A DNA stretch of 62,000 bases from Phoronis australis (taxonomy: Eukaryota; Phoronida; Phoronidae). The position numbers and the translations under genes were made by a program. The notes under the pieces were generated by a model. It was not told the DNA's origin, ran no database searches, and worked only from the letters and a program-made list of their open reading frames with translations. Location of the stretch: positions 1 through 62,000 of the forward strand of contig NMRA01000573.1 of NCBI GenBank assembly GCA_002633005.1, given 5' to 3'. Positions 23,821 through 36,153 of the stretch are shown here, piece by piece; position 1 is the stretch's first letter; every line of letters starts with the position of its first letter.

Positions 23821-26800
23821 GCATAATGCGTCCACATATAAATATGTGGGCGCATAAAAATAAGGTGTATTGATAAAATTTACAAACAATCGACCTATCA
23901 ATTGCTTTCAATTGGCTGTACGCAGATCAATTGAAAAATCTTTCTCCCTACACCGGCAGGAATCGACCACGGGAAACACTGCTCAGCTTCATCTTGCTTC
24001 TGCATCGGCACAGGGATTCAAATATTCCATTCAGCATGGCTCTTGCTACCTTGAACGCCATTAAGATTAATTTGTAATTCGTATGTTAGGGCTTGTGTTT
24101 GTATGTTAGTGCTTTGTTGGGCGCATTAGCGTTAACGCAAATCCACAGGCAAGAAAAGTAACAAACCTCTAGTCCAAGCGAATGGTAATACCATTGATAA
24201 ATGGGCAGATCTGTCCATGGGATTAAAAGTGTGTCATCACGGCCTAAGCTTTTATACCTTAGAAGAACCCATCGTGCAATTAAAAACCAGCCAACACTTA
24301 AAATATTTTAAAGTGACCTGGAAACCACACAGTTGTCACAGGTGGAGAATTGTAACTGCACCTATCAGCAAGTCCAAAACGTTTTAATAACGAAATTTAC
24401 ACACCTTTATCGTCTTTTGTATTTTGGATACGATAGCATCTTATGGCGCACGTCCTGATGGAAGAGGCAATTTCCGGAATTTTTGATTTTTCCGACTCTG
24501 GTGTCGTTTTGAGTTGGTGGTTCAGCGACATCTTTAGTCCGTTGCCAGTGGTGACGAGGTCAAGATCCTTCTAGTTCAGATCCGGTATGACCCTAGAAAA
24601 AGCGTCTACATTTCTCTTGATTCAAAGGTTGCTATCTCAGAAATAGCAGTTCAGATTTATGTAAAACGTTCACATACTATGATTTAAACGTCTTTCACAA
24701 AACGAAAGTGCAATAATCACAATTTAGAACATCAACATTGTTTCTGAGATCACTTCTCGAAACTTTTCATCAAATGATTTTCGATCATGTTTTGACACGG
24801 TTGTTTAATTAACAATGGGTCATCGGTTTTTGCTAGCTTTTAATGGTTTTTAAGAGAACATGCCTTGAAACTTGATTTGAGTCATTGTGCATTAATAAAG
24901 ACATATGCCTGAATGACTGTCTAGTAGATTTTACACTAAACTTTTCCATATCGAAAAAATGTCGGTCATGTTTTGATGACACACAGGAGCACAAACGTGA
25001 AGTAAAACCTAGAAGCTTCTATGATGTTTACAAGTTAACGGAACCTTGACTCTTGTGCGATTCGTGCCAATGGTCCGGCAGTACTTTTGGTATATTGTCA
25101 TTGCTCGCAATGTCAGATCTCACATGTTAATGGTATACTGGTCAACCAAAGTCAAATAGTTCGACGAAAGGCCAAGTACCTAAAAGATTTAAAATAATGA
25201 TAAAAGGAAGTCAACTCCTTGGATACAATGAAATCACGTGATCTGAACTGAAACCTACAAGTAAGAAAAAGTGTGGGGTAAAGTTATGAAATGCCGGTAT
25301 TCCTTGTTTTCAAAGACAAGCAAGTAAATAAATCCATCAATATCCACACAAGCCCGAAAGACTATTAGTTCGAAAACAAAAGGTTCGAATTTTCATGTCA
25401 CGAGGCATTTTGAACAGTGATTTCGAGCAAAATGTTTGGAGAGTTGTAAGCACGTGGCTTCTTAAAACGAATTCCTCGAACAGCCAGTGCCTTGGTAAAG
25501 TATCCAAACAACGTTTGGCAATGTGCACTGAAATGTCGCTTTTATTTTAATTTTCAAGTTTTGGTTTTCCGCCTCTAAAATGTTGCCGCTCCTTTGTCAT
25601 TAACTTTCAATCACGGACTTCTCGTCTCTCAGATCGTCGAATTATTTTCGCACCAATAAGCTTTGTGTCGAATTTGCGAACATTCAGGCTGATAGGGCTT
25701 TTTTCAATGAATTTTCATGTGTTGTATCATGGCCACTGATTTGAAAACCTTCAAGGTATTGAGCTGTACACTGCAGTATGAAACCCGAGCAACGATACTT
25801 TACCTTCATAATTTTCGTCTTAAATCTTTCTTATTTCGTTTTGGTTTAACGAAGGTCGCAGGTTTTCTTTGGGGTATGGGTATGGGTATGGCGTGTAAAT
25901 AGACGAAAACATACCTTTTGCCTCTGGTGTGATTCTTGTCAGTGGTCCTACAGAAATTTTGGTATACTGTCACTGTTCCCAATGTCAGATCTCGCATGTT
26001 GATGGTGTACTAGTCAGCTAATTTCAAATAGTTTGACGAAAGGCCAAGTATCTAAAAGGCATAGAATAATGTTAACAAATAGGTGTTGAAATGCCATGCA
26101 GTTACCGACGGATAAGAATATAAAATACTAAAACTAAAACGACGATTGTCAGTTCTAAACTATATTAAAATATCCCCACGTTTCGAACGATGAGCTCTTT
26201 GTCAAGGGTGTACTACAGACTGTACAATAATGTTAAAAGGAAGTCAACCCCCTAGAAAAAATGAAATGATATGATCTGAATTGAAAATTTCAAGTAAAAA
26301 AGTGTGGGCCAAAATTATGAAATCGCGGTATTCATGACTCCAAAGGTTTGCAAGTAAACAAATCCATCAATTCAAATATCCTCACGAGTCCGAGAGACCA
26401 TTTGTTCGAAAGCTAAAAATTCGAAATTTCATGTTACGAGGTTCTGAACAGTGATTTCGAACAAAATGTTTGGAGATTTGTAAGCACGTACCTCCCTGGA
26501 ACCAATTCTTCAAAGAGCCAGTGCCTTGGTAAAGCATCCAAACAAAGTTTGACAAAGTGCACTGAACTGTCGCTTTTATTAACATTTTCAACTTTTGGAA
26601 TGCAGCCACTAAAACTGTGTTGTTCCTCTGTCGTTGAAGTTTGAATCACTGGCTTCTGGTCTCTTTAATTGTCGAACTGTTTTCGAACTAATTAGCTTTT
26701 TGTCGAGTTTGTGAACCTGCGGCCCGATAGGGCTTTTTGTAAACATTTTCGTTTGTCGTGTAATGGGCACAGAATTGAAAACCTTAAAGGTATTGAACCC

Positions 26801-28426
26801 AAGCAACAATAGTTTACCTTCATAATTTTCGTCTGAAGAACTGCTTCGTCCGTTTTGGTTATTCGAGGATCGCAGCGTATTGCTGGGGTATGGGTACTGC
26901 GTGTAAACACACAAAACGAGTATTGAAAAAATTTACAAACAATCGACAAATCAACTGTTTTCAATTTCTCACACGCAGATCAATTGAAAATCCTTGTCCT
27001 TACTCCGCCAGAAATTGATACCGGGAACCACAGCCTAGCTCCATCGCGTTGTGGCATCTGTAGAAGAATTCAAATAATGACTTTCAGCATACATTTTGTG
27101 ACTTCGAACGTCAGTTGGATTAATTGGAGATGTTTTTAGCTTTGTTAGGACTGGTATTAGTATTTTATTGGAATTGTTGGCGGGGTTAAAATGTGTGTTT
27201 GCATCAACTTTAATGCACAAGCAAGAAAAGCAACAAACGTCTAGTCCAAGCGAATGAAACTACAGTTGATAAATGGACAGATCTACAGTCTATTTATTGG
27301 AATAAATGAGCGTCATCACGGCCAAAGCATTGATATATGAGGAGAACCCAGAGTAAGTACAACTAAAATACAGCTAACACTAGAAATGTATTTCAACGAC
27401 CTGGACAGAACAGTGTTGTAACAGGTGGAGAACTGTACCTGCACGTGACAGCCAGTCCAAAATGTTATCAATAACGAAAGTAAAGCACCTCAGTCGTACC
27501 TTGTGTATCGGGTAAGACAGCATCTCATGACGTACGCCCTCAAGGAAGAGGCAATTTCCTGGATTTTTTACTTTTCCTATTCTGGTGTCATTACATGGTT
27601 ACGGTTCAGTGACATTTTTGTTCGCTGCCAGTGGTGGTAAGGACAGCGTCCTGCTACTTCGGATGCTGCGTGGCCCTATAAAGTGTCCACATTTCTCTAA
27701 TTTTAAAGGTTGATATCTTAGAAATAGCAGTTCAGATTTTTGTAAAATCTCCCATGTTAATGGTATACTGGTCAGCCAGTAGTTTGACGAAAGAACAAGT
27801 CCCTAAACAAGAGCAACGCGGAGCGTTGAAATGTGCCCACGAATGCATCGCAAATGGTGTGCTTTTAGGGTTATTTATTTGTATCATAAAAATGGCCACT
27901 AGATGGCGCAAAAACGTACAATCCACCCAAAAACGGGAACATGTCATATTTCATAAAAATCTGTCAAGGAACTTCAGAGAAACAAAGGAAAACAGAATAA
28001 TATGAAATTCCCACTTGTGGGCACAGCGTTCGTTGGATCCGCCTGAAAGTCGTCGTCTGTTGTTATCTTCATATAAATACACTCACTAAATTTAATAAAG
28101 ATCCTGAAGTGGGTTTAGGAGATGTAGCTATGGGCGCAAAACAAAACATAACTACCACCAGGAGGCGCCACACTAGTCAGTTATCATCATCAAACGTCCT
28201 CTTCGCACTGAAAACATATACGCCAATTATCAAAACTATCCCTAGAATGATTTCGTTGATAGAGGGGTGGACGCCAAAAACAAGATTTGAAAACAGCAAA
28301 AATGGCCACTAGGTCGCCCAAAATACCTCAATTCCATCCAAAAACATAGATGCCTATATTCACAACTTTATGAAAATATTTTGAGGACCTTTGAAGGTAC
28401 AGACTGGTAAACGTAAAAAACTAAAA

Positions 28427-28445
28427 TTGCCACTAGGGGGCACAC
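28427..28445 (+). promoter_or_regulatory. CTCF-like motif
   Basis: TTGCCACTAGGGGGCACAC, the third motif type. The same sequence is at 23611-23629. Confidence 0.45.
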
Positions 28446-28733
28446 CAGTAGTCAGATCCGTCCGAAAGTCGTCGTCGTCCGTTGTCAATATCATATAAAT
28501 ACACTCGCTAAATTATGTAAAGATCCTGCAAACGGTTTAGGAGATACAGTCATGAGCGCAAAAAAAAACAAAAGTGCCACTAGGAGGCGCCACAGTAGTC
28601 AAAGTCGTCGGAAAATCATCGTCAGCCGTCCACTTTATAGTAAAAACATACATCCCAATTTTCACAATTATCCTGAAAGCGGTTTCGTTGATAGATGACT
28701 GAACGCCAAAAACAGACTCGAAAACAGTAAAAA

Positions 28734-28752
28734 TGGCCACTAGATGGCGCAA
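28734..28752 (+). promoter_or_regulatory. CTCF-like motif
   Basis: TGGCCACTAGATGGCGCAA. The identical 19-mer is at 27893-27911. Confidence 0.45.
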
Positions 28753-29528
28753 ACTTGGTCGAATCTATCTGAAAATTGAGAGATAGCGTCACTTAATTAA
28801 CAGATGCGTGTATGCCAAATTTTATGAAAATACGTTGAGGACGTTTGAACACACAGAGGTAAACGTAAAAAAGATAAAATTGCCAGTAGGTGGCACACCA
28901 GTAGTCAGACCTATCCGAAAGTTGTTGCTTTCCGTCGTCAACATCACATAAATACACTTACTAAATTTATTAAAGATCCTGCGAACGGTTTAGGACATGC
29001 AGCCATAGGCGCAAAAAATGCCACTAGGAGGCGCCATAATAGTCGAAGTCGTCGGAAAATCATCGTCATACATGCCAATTTTCACAATCATCCTTTGAGA
29101 GGTTTGGTTGATAGAGAGGTGGACGCAAAAAACGAACTCGAAAACACAAAAACATCGCCACTAGGTGGCGCAAACTACGTCGAATCCATCTGAAAACGTA
29201 AGGTTAGCCTCATCTCACTGATAGGTGCCTATGTACCAATTTTTATGAAAATCCGTTCAGGACTTTTGAAGTTACAGAGGTAAACGTAAAAAACTAAAAT
29301 TGCCACTAGGGGTCACACCAATAGTCAGATCCGCCTGAAAGTTCGCTCATGCCGTCCCATCCACGGAAGAAACACATGTGCAAAACTTCCTGAACATACG
29401 TCCAGACGTTTTGGAGCGGACGCCGGACGCCGGACTCCGAACGGATGGACGGAGATGACGACATAATGAGTCCACATATAAATACGTTTGCGCATAAAAA
29501 CTATAATCAGATTCGAAAGAAGTTAATC

Positions 29529-29755
29529 AACACCTTCTCATTTGAAATAAGTTTTTTTCAAATAAATGAGCTTCGAAAAAAGGACTTAAATTGAATACTA
29601 TATATAAATAGGATAGACCACTCGAATGAAGTCAGTGAGCTATAGACCACTGACTTCATTCGAGTGGTCTATCCTATTTATATATAGTATTCAATATAAG
29701 TCCTTTTTCGAAGCTCATTTATTTGAGAAAAGCTCATTTCAAATGAGAAGGTGTT
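29529..29755. mobile_element. Near-perfect 227-bp palindrome (foldback MITE)
   Basis: The left arm 29529-29637 and right arm 29648-29755 are complementary over about 108 bases with roughly six differences, around a 10-base loop. The arms start AACACCTTCTCATTTGAAAT and meet at GAAGTCAGTG. It splits the array landmark GAAGTTAATC/AATCCCCT; intact versions at 25207 and 26232 (GGAAGTCAAC..CC) are empty sites. AATC, up to GTTAATC, is repeated at both edges as the target duplication. High arm identity means recent insertion or gene conversion. Confidence 0.85.
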
Positions 29756-29983
29756 AATCCCCTCGAAACAATGAACCCATATGATCTGAATTGAAAACTA
29801 CAAGTGAGAACAATTGTGGGCGGAATGTATGAAATTACGGAATTCATGGCTCCGAAAGTTTACAAGTCGACAAATAAATAAAACCGAAGATCAACACAAG
29901 TCTGAAAGAATATTAGTTGTTTTACTATCAGTTTGATAGGGCTGTTTTTAGAAACGTTTTTATTTGCCCCATAGGGTATTAAA

Positions 29984-30098
29984 ACAAGAGCAACGCAGAG
30001 CGTTGAAATGCGCCCACAATTGCACCGTATACGGTGTCCTTCTAGGGTTGTTTATTGGTACCATAAAGTGACCATATAAATATGTGGGCGCGTAAAAA
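29984..30098 (+). mobile_element. CTCF-motif repeat family, copy 4 (115-bp internal deletion derivative)
   Basis: Keeps both ends (ACAAGAGCAACGCAGAGCG and CATATAAATATGTGGGCGCG) and drops almost everything between. It lies just after the array landmark TTGATAGGGC. This shows that the two ends alone define the unit. Confidence 0.75.
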
Positions 30099-32709
30099 AT
30101 CATTCAATGTTACATAACTTGCCTTCAGACTTGCGAATCTTCGGAGTATCTAGCTCCATCTTATTTATACTAATGCACTGTGACTTGCACGCTACTTTAA
30201 ATTCCCTTCTTAATTTTAGTCTTCGGTTGTTATTTTCAGTCAAAGTCTTTCATGCTTCCTCTTCCGTCTTGGTTATCCGTGAGTCGGATCGTATCGTTGT
30301 GGCGTGGGCATGGTAAGTAAATAAACGAAATCGTTCATTAATAAAATTTACAAACAATCGATAAATCAACTATTGTTTTCAATATGCCATTCGGAAACTA
30401 ATTAAAAAATCCTTATCCCTGCCACGGTAGTAATCGATCACGGGAACCACTGTTCAGCTCCATTTGATCTTGGCATTTGGAGAAGAATTCAAATAACACC
30501 ACTCAGCATGCATTTTGTGACCTTGAACGTAGTTTGAATTTATTCATGCTGTATTTCTTGATATGCTAGGATTGGTGTTAGTATGTTAGTGCAATTGTTA
30601 GTCGGGATTAAAAAGAGTTTGTTAGCGTCAACGCGAATGTACCAGTAAGACAAGTAACAAACTCTTAGTGCAAGCAAATGGTAATAGATATGATGGATGG
30701 AGAGCTTTATCTATTCGAAGTACATGTGCGTCATCGTAACCCAAACACTAATACTTGAGTACAACCCAATTATCTGGACACCATACATTTGTCACAGGTG
30801 GGTAACTGAAACTGTGAGTGTCAGCCAGACAAAAATGTTATCAAACGAATGTTACACATCTCTATCGCCCTTCATATATCGGGTAAGACAGGATCCCATG
30901 GTGCACGCCCTCACGTAAGAAGCAACTCCTGGGATTTTTTACCTTTCCGACTCTGGTGTCATTTTGTGTTGGTGGTTTAGCGACATCTTGGCCGGGTGCA
31001 CTGCCAGTTGTGGCGAGGTCCTGTATGACCATAGAAAAAACGTCAACATTTCTCTAACTTTGAAGCTTCAAAATCGTGTACATTTCCCCAACTTTGAAGT
31101 TTTATATCTCAGAAATAGCTGTCCAGATTTATGTAAAACTTCCAAATCCAAGGACTTAAACACCGTTTACAAAACGAATTCAAAATACAATCATGATATT
31201 TTAGAACATTAATAGTTTTTTGAGATTACGTCTTGGAACATTTTCATCAAATGAAATTCGAACTTGTTATCGATACCGTTGTTTTGCTATTACTGTGCTT
31301 TTCTTTTCTTTTTCGCTAAATTTTACTTAAGGGAAATATTCTTGTGAGTTAATCATTATGAACATCAGACAAGTAAAACCCGAAATTTCAAATTCATTTA
31401 CTTGGGTTTCTAGTTTCCGATAATATAAACATTTAAGGAGTTAAAATATTTAATTTTGTAAAAGAATTAGCTAAAATCGCATACTTGGCAATAAAGTCCA
31501 ATCAACCTTCGAGGACGAATTTAACATATGTGAGCTGAGGTGAGTGTATTTCATAAGTATACATTGAAAGAAATTTGGTTAGGAAAGTAAAAAGATGCCC
31601 CAACAAACTTGTAACTGAAGTGTAAAACATTTTAAATGCTCTTTTCTCATGAAAGTTGAACGGTAATACACTTTTCAACTCTGCTGTCAGTCGTATTAGT
31701 GGTACTGCAGGAACTTTTTGATCCACTGTAACCCGTCGTGACGTCGTGGTCCTGTATGGTCCCGTAAGGATGATAAACCTTATATTGATGTCAACCAATC
31801 CACTTTCTGTCACCTGCTTTGCATCTTTAGTGTCAATCCTCCAAAATAAGAGCAGGAACCAACTGAAAAAACTTATACTTCCTATCTCATAAATTGCACG
31901 TTGTGGTCCTTGACGGGTGGCCTTTTCCAAAGGTGCTGTGTAACTTGTTAAAAGCGTAGGTCACGCTTACCCGTTTAGCAGAATTTGTTAGAAGTTTTCA
32001 AAATTTCCTCCAGACTTTTAAGGGTTGGCGATAAGTTAAAAAGCATTATTTTGTTTCAGAGAACTGGATGGGGAAAGTCATTTTTAGTATGTGTAAGTAC
32101 ATGAAGGCCAAAACCGAGTTTGGTATCCTTTTAATGATAAACAAAGCCCAGCTATTTAACAAATGACAAAGTCGCTCAAATATAACACAGCAATTAAGAC
32201 TAAATGTAGTTCACTTACGAGAAGGAATATATTACAGGCGACCCGAACTGAGAGCCTATAATGTATTTTATATTGACAAGATCTTCCAGTTACACAATTA
32301 CCAACGCAGTTTTTGAAAGACTGCACTGAAACCAGTTGTGAAACCGTGTACTTGAATAAAGACGTATACCTGAAGTAGATTTTTCACTTCGCTTTTCCAA
32401 ATAAAACAAGTGATTGATCAAGTTTTGATGGCTCAAGTGAGTACACACATGTAGTCAAAACCGGTAACTGCCAGGACACTGATTTACAGCAGAACGGCAC
32501 CACATCTTTGTCCCTGGTGTCATTCGTGTTAGTGGTCCTTCTGCCCTTTTGGTACACTGTAACTGCTCGAGACGTCAGGTGACGTGGGTAAATGGTACAC
32601 CAGTCAGCCAAAGTCCACTAGTTAGACGATTTGCCAAGTGACTGTACTTCGGGAGCAAGTTTTCGGTCATACAGAATTTGTTAAATGCACGACACTTTTC
32701 ACTGTTCAC

Positions 32710-33752
32710 AGTCTTTATTCCGTTGCGTTCATACTTTCGGAACAAAACTCTACTCTCAACTGAACATAGATATAGTAACTGACCAAGCGACATAATTAAA
32801 CGACGCACTAATTTCGAAACATACTTGTTTCATTCTCAAGTGAAGATAAAATGACACAGTAATGCCACCACAGAGTATAAGCTGACGACACACACAGTGA
32901 GACACGGCGGGTGTGAAATACTGCAAAGAATGACTAATGAATTGGGGTAACAGGAAAGTCACGCAAACAAGTGTAACGTGCGGCGCGACCCTGTTTGCTG
33001 CTCATTCAAAACAGGCTTCTCAAAAGCAATTAAAAGGGGCTAATACTTTCAAACGCAGCACATCTTGCTCCACGTAGCGAATTGACGTTATTATTTATTA
33101 TCGGAATAGGAAGTCCTCCAACTTGGTCATGAAAAATAACATTTCTAAAGCAAAAGTCCTCCCCGTTGCACAGTGTAGTGTTGTTTATGAGTTTGTATGC
33201 CCTATGAACGAATGTCTTCGTTCAAACGTCAAATAATGTTACACTGGTCAACGAACGGTTTGCAGTCTTTCCTGTCAGTTATCCATGCATCTTCAAAATG
33301 GCGCCATTCAATATCATTTTGTGCAATACCACGCACGTAAAATCACCCGTCAAGAAATTGTGGAAAACACGTCAATTCGCTACGTGGAGCAAGATGTGTT
33401 GCGTTTGAAAGTATTAAAGAGTCCCTTTTAATTGCTTTTGAGAAGCCTGTTTTGAATGATCAGCAAACAGGGTCGCCCCGCACGTTACACTTGTTTGCGT
33501 CTCCTTCCTGTTACCCCAATTCATTAATCATTCTTTGCAGTATTTCACACCCGCCGTGTCTCACTGTGTGTGTCGTCAGCTTATACTCTGTGGTGGCATT
33601 ACTGCGTCATTTTATCTTCACTTGAGAATGAAACAAGTATGTTTCGAAATATCGTGTGTCTTTTAATTATGTCGCTAGGTCAGTTACTGTATCTATGTTC
33701 AGTTGAGAGTAGAGTTTTGTTCTGAAAGTATGAACTCAACAGAATAAAGACT
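32710..33752. repeat. Large inverted repeat, 380-bp arms, 281-bp spacer
   Basis: Bases 32710-33088 are the complement of 33370-33752 at about 90% or better. Shared landmarks include CATCTTGCTCCACGTAGCG / CGCTACGTGGAGCAAGATG, and GCTGACGACACACACAGTGA with its complement. The spacer 33089-33369 is unique and includes AAAATGGCGCCATT. No frame is conserved. Probably a foldback element or an inverted duplication. Confidence 0.85.
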
Positions 33753-33898
33753 TGCCAAGTCGCTAAAAAATGCACAATAAGAAGTGATCAACCTTATATG
33801 ACCTGAATTGAAAAGAATGTGTACAGAGTTTATATGACATTAAGGTATTCATGGGTCGCAAGGTTTTCAAGTCTAAAAATCCATAAATCTGAAGACAA

Positions 33899-34242
33899 CA
33901 GGGCTTGGAATGACCAATGACAAAAAACGCGGAAACTTTTACGGCCCATAACATGCGCGCTACCCAGCCTTGAGTTTACAATCACACGAGACGCCATTGA
34001 AAATCCCACCACGCAATCCCAGATGCCCCGGCAATGTTGACAATTTACTTTCCTCCGAAACATAAAGAACAACTTCCGCTTTTCGAGGTGAACGTCGTCG
34101 GCAACGCCGCGGTAAGAAAGGAATTTGCCGCGGATATTTTATATCAAATCCGATTTTTTTACGCGGAAATATAATAACATGCGCAAACAGAACATTTGAA
34201 AAAAGCGGAAATCCGCGTTTCCGCGGAAAATTCCAAGCCTTG
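33899..34242. mobile_element. hAT-like MITE, 344 bp
   Basis: Ends CAGGGCTTGGAAT and, inverted, ATTCCAAGCCTTG (CAAGG on the other strand), a CAGGG-type terminus typical of hAT elements. Array paralogues at 25340 and 26370 lack it. The interior has repeated CGCGGAAA phrases. No clear 8-bp target duplication remains, so the class is tentative. Confidence 0.5.
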
Positions 34243-35215
34243 TTATTCACACAATTACGAAAACCCACCGAAGGTTATAAATTTGAACTTTCATGACACT
34301 AGGTTCCGAACAGTGATTTTGAGCAAAACGTCCAGGGATTTATTTGCACACGGCTGCTTGAAACTAGTTCTCCGAATAGCCTGTGCCTCTCAAAACGGGA
34401 TTCAAACATGAAGTTGGGCGATTCACTGAGTTGCTGTTGTTGTATTACTGCAAGTTCACTAGCTAGGCCTCTAGAAGTACTCACCAGTTAAAACACAGCT
34501 ATTCAAGCTCCAGTAAAACCCAATCCAGGTGCCCATCCCGCCTGACATCCTGATTGCTTGCTGAAAGACTGCCAGCAGGGTTCCCGCCAGCAGTTTAAAT
34601 AAAACAAGCATCCGGGGAAACATAAAACTGACAAATTACAAGACACCATAGAAAGATAAAGGACGAATGATGTTGACGATTACAACACTGTAGTTATTTA
34701 CATGTTCGAAGTATGGTTTATCGCCGCCAAGATTTTGCTGCTTGGCTCAGTCGTTGACTTTGAATCGCTGGTTTCTGGCATCATTTCGGACTTTCGGACT
34801 AGTTTCGAACTAGTAGTTTTTTCTTTCTGTCGGATTTGTGAACCTTCGCCCTTATAATGCCTTTTTATTCATTTGTGGTACATGTATAATGAGAGTTCGA
34901 ACTTGTGAACCTTTGGAGTATAGAGCTGTACCCTATTTATACTAATACAGTATGACATGCAAGCAACGTTAGATTACATAAACCCCCTGTTAGATTATCT
35001 TCTTAATTTTCGTCTTCCACCTTCTCTTCCGTCTTGGTTATCCGTGGGTCGCAGCTTGTTAATATATGGGTATGGCGTGCGAATAGACAAAAACATGCAG
35101 TAATGAAATTTACAGACACTCGGCAAATCAACTATTGTTTTCAAGTTGACACTTCGAGATTAATTGAAAAAGCTACCAAGGCAGTTAGAATCGATCACGG
35201 GAACCATTGTTCTGA

Positions 35216-35900
35216 TCCATACGTTGGGTGTCATCCTGATCGTGTTCCCGTTTTATGCATATCTGGATTCTACATATGTACGTGTCCCGCCGGGGTTCGG
35301 TATGACCAGTTTTCATTGCATCGGACGGAGTTCTATGTGTCCTGGTGTGATAGCTGTGATTGTCCCCCTGCAGAGAATGTCCTAGCTGCATGTATTTGAA
35401 TGCCGGTGTACTGGCACTTTAATCAGTGGATTAGCCGGATGCTTCATTCAAATACACACAAGCCGGACAATTTCTCCAAGGGGGACAATGGCTACTTTCA
35501 CACCGAGTTCTATGTGTCATTGGTCAGTGCTCGATGAGCCAAGAAAATTAACATACCCATCAAGTTCGCCGTTTGCGACCTCAGTAGCCGAAATCTCGAA
35601 AACCAAAGGCGCATTTTCAAGAAGTGAGCTAGCATTCCAAAATTCCAGGGGGCATTGCTTTATCTGACAACGACCAGAATCCAATGCAACTAAGGAGAAT
35701 GCATAAAAATAACACGTTACTTTATTACTTGTTGAACTTATGCCCTAAATCAGGATCGAAAAGCACCTGACAACTGTCATGTGGGCCTAAATGGCAAGTG
35801 TTGCTAAAACTTGCACACTCATCCGCTTAGCGTCTGGGCTATTGCGCAAAACACAGGGACACAAAAACCCGGACAGATAGGACCCGAAGTCCATAAAACG
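35216..35900 (+). other. Sequence absent from other array copies; contains a Cys-rich frame
   Basis: The array copy matches its paralogues up to GGGAACCATTGTTC and again from GTTAGTATGTTAGT (about 35925). Between them lies unrelated DNA. Within it, 35205-35399 reads a Cys-rich frame (GFYICTCPAGVRYDQF, ending ENVLAACI) faintly like a chitin-binding CBM14 domain. A second similar phrase (GGGGGACAATG..CCGAGTTCTATGTGT) lies at about 35480-35520. Too weak to call a gene. Confidence 0.3.
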
Positions 35901-36045
35901 GAACGCATGTTAGGGCGCTGGTTAGTATGTTAGTACAGTTGTTAGTCGGGATTAGAAAGAACGTTAAATTAGCAAGTCAAGTATCAAACGTCTAGTGCAA
36001 GCTAATGATAATACATTTGATAGATGGATAGATATATCCATTTAA

Positions 36046-36104
36046 TAATAATGACAACGACAACGACGACGACGACAACGACAACGACAACGACAACGAT
36101 GATG

Positions 36105-36152
<48 letters not shown>
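36046..36152. repeat. Compound microsatellite (GACAAC)n-(ATT)n
   Basis: ACGACAACGACG units pass into GATGATG and then about 17 ATT units. Confidence 0.95.

Positions 36153-36153
<1 letters not shown>

Larger units (their letters stand above)
22325..23860 (+). mobile_element. CTCF-motif repeat family, copy 2 (full length, 1.5 kb)
   Basis: Begins ACAAGAGCAACGCAGAGCG (with the hairpin CAACGC-AGA-GCGTTG) and ends in the palindrome TCCACATATAAATATGTGG followed by GCGCATAAAAA. Array paralogues at 21960, 26900 and 35085 show the empty site: the host phrase GCGTGTRAATAG continues directly into ..ATTGATAAAATTTAC. The interior consists of about 1.4 repeats of a three-part module, each part opening with a CCACTAG motif (22711, 22849, 23306, 23469, 23613). 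A CGGA-rich simple repeat (23739-23820) precedes the 3' end. No coding frame, so it must be mobilised by another element's enzyme. Confidence 0.8.
27807..29500 (+). mobile_element. CTCF-motif repeat family, copy 3 (full length, 1.7 kb)
   Basis: Starts ACAAGAGCAACGCGGAGCG and ends ATAAATACGTTTGCGCATAAAAA. The empty site is seen at 25165 and 26040 (GACGAAAGGCCAAGTAYCTAAA continuing into array sequence). CCACTAG/CCACCAG-type motifs occur at about 27895, 28159, 28304, 28429, 28576, 28736, 28881, 29020, 29157 and 29302, making this the densest copy. Its modules recur about every 430-460 bp. Confidence 0.8.

Noticed and set aside
23617-23911. VRPSVRPSVRP-type frames
   Set aside because: Translation of the CGGA simple repeat in the dispersed element.
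31502-31930. 142-codon minus-strand frame with a hydrophobic stretch
   Set aside because: It lies in repeat-derived array sequence, has no family resemblance and no partner exon, and its amino-acid pattern is not persuasive.
25337-34484. Similar minus-strand frames (LPRHWLFEE-type, about 25337, 26434 and 34299) in three array units
   Set aside because: The likeness follows from DNA paralogy; the frames are broken at different places, and substitutions do not favour silent positions as far as can be judged by eye.
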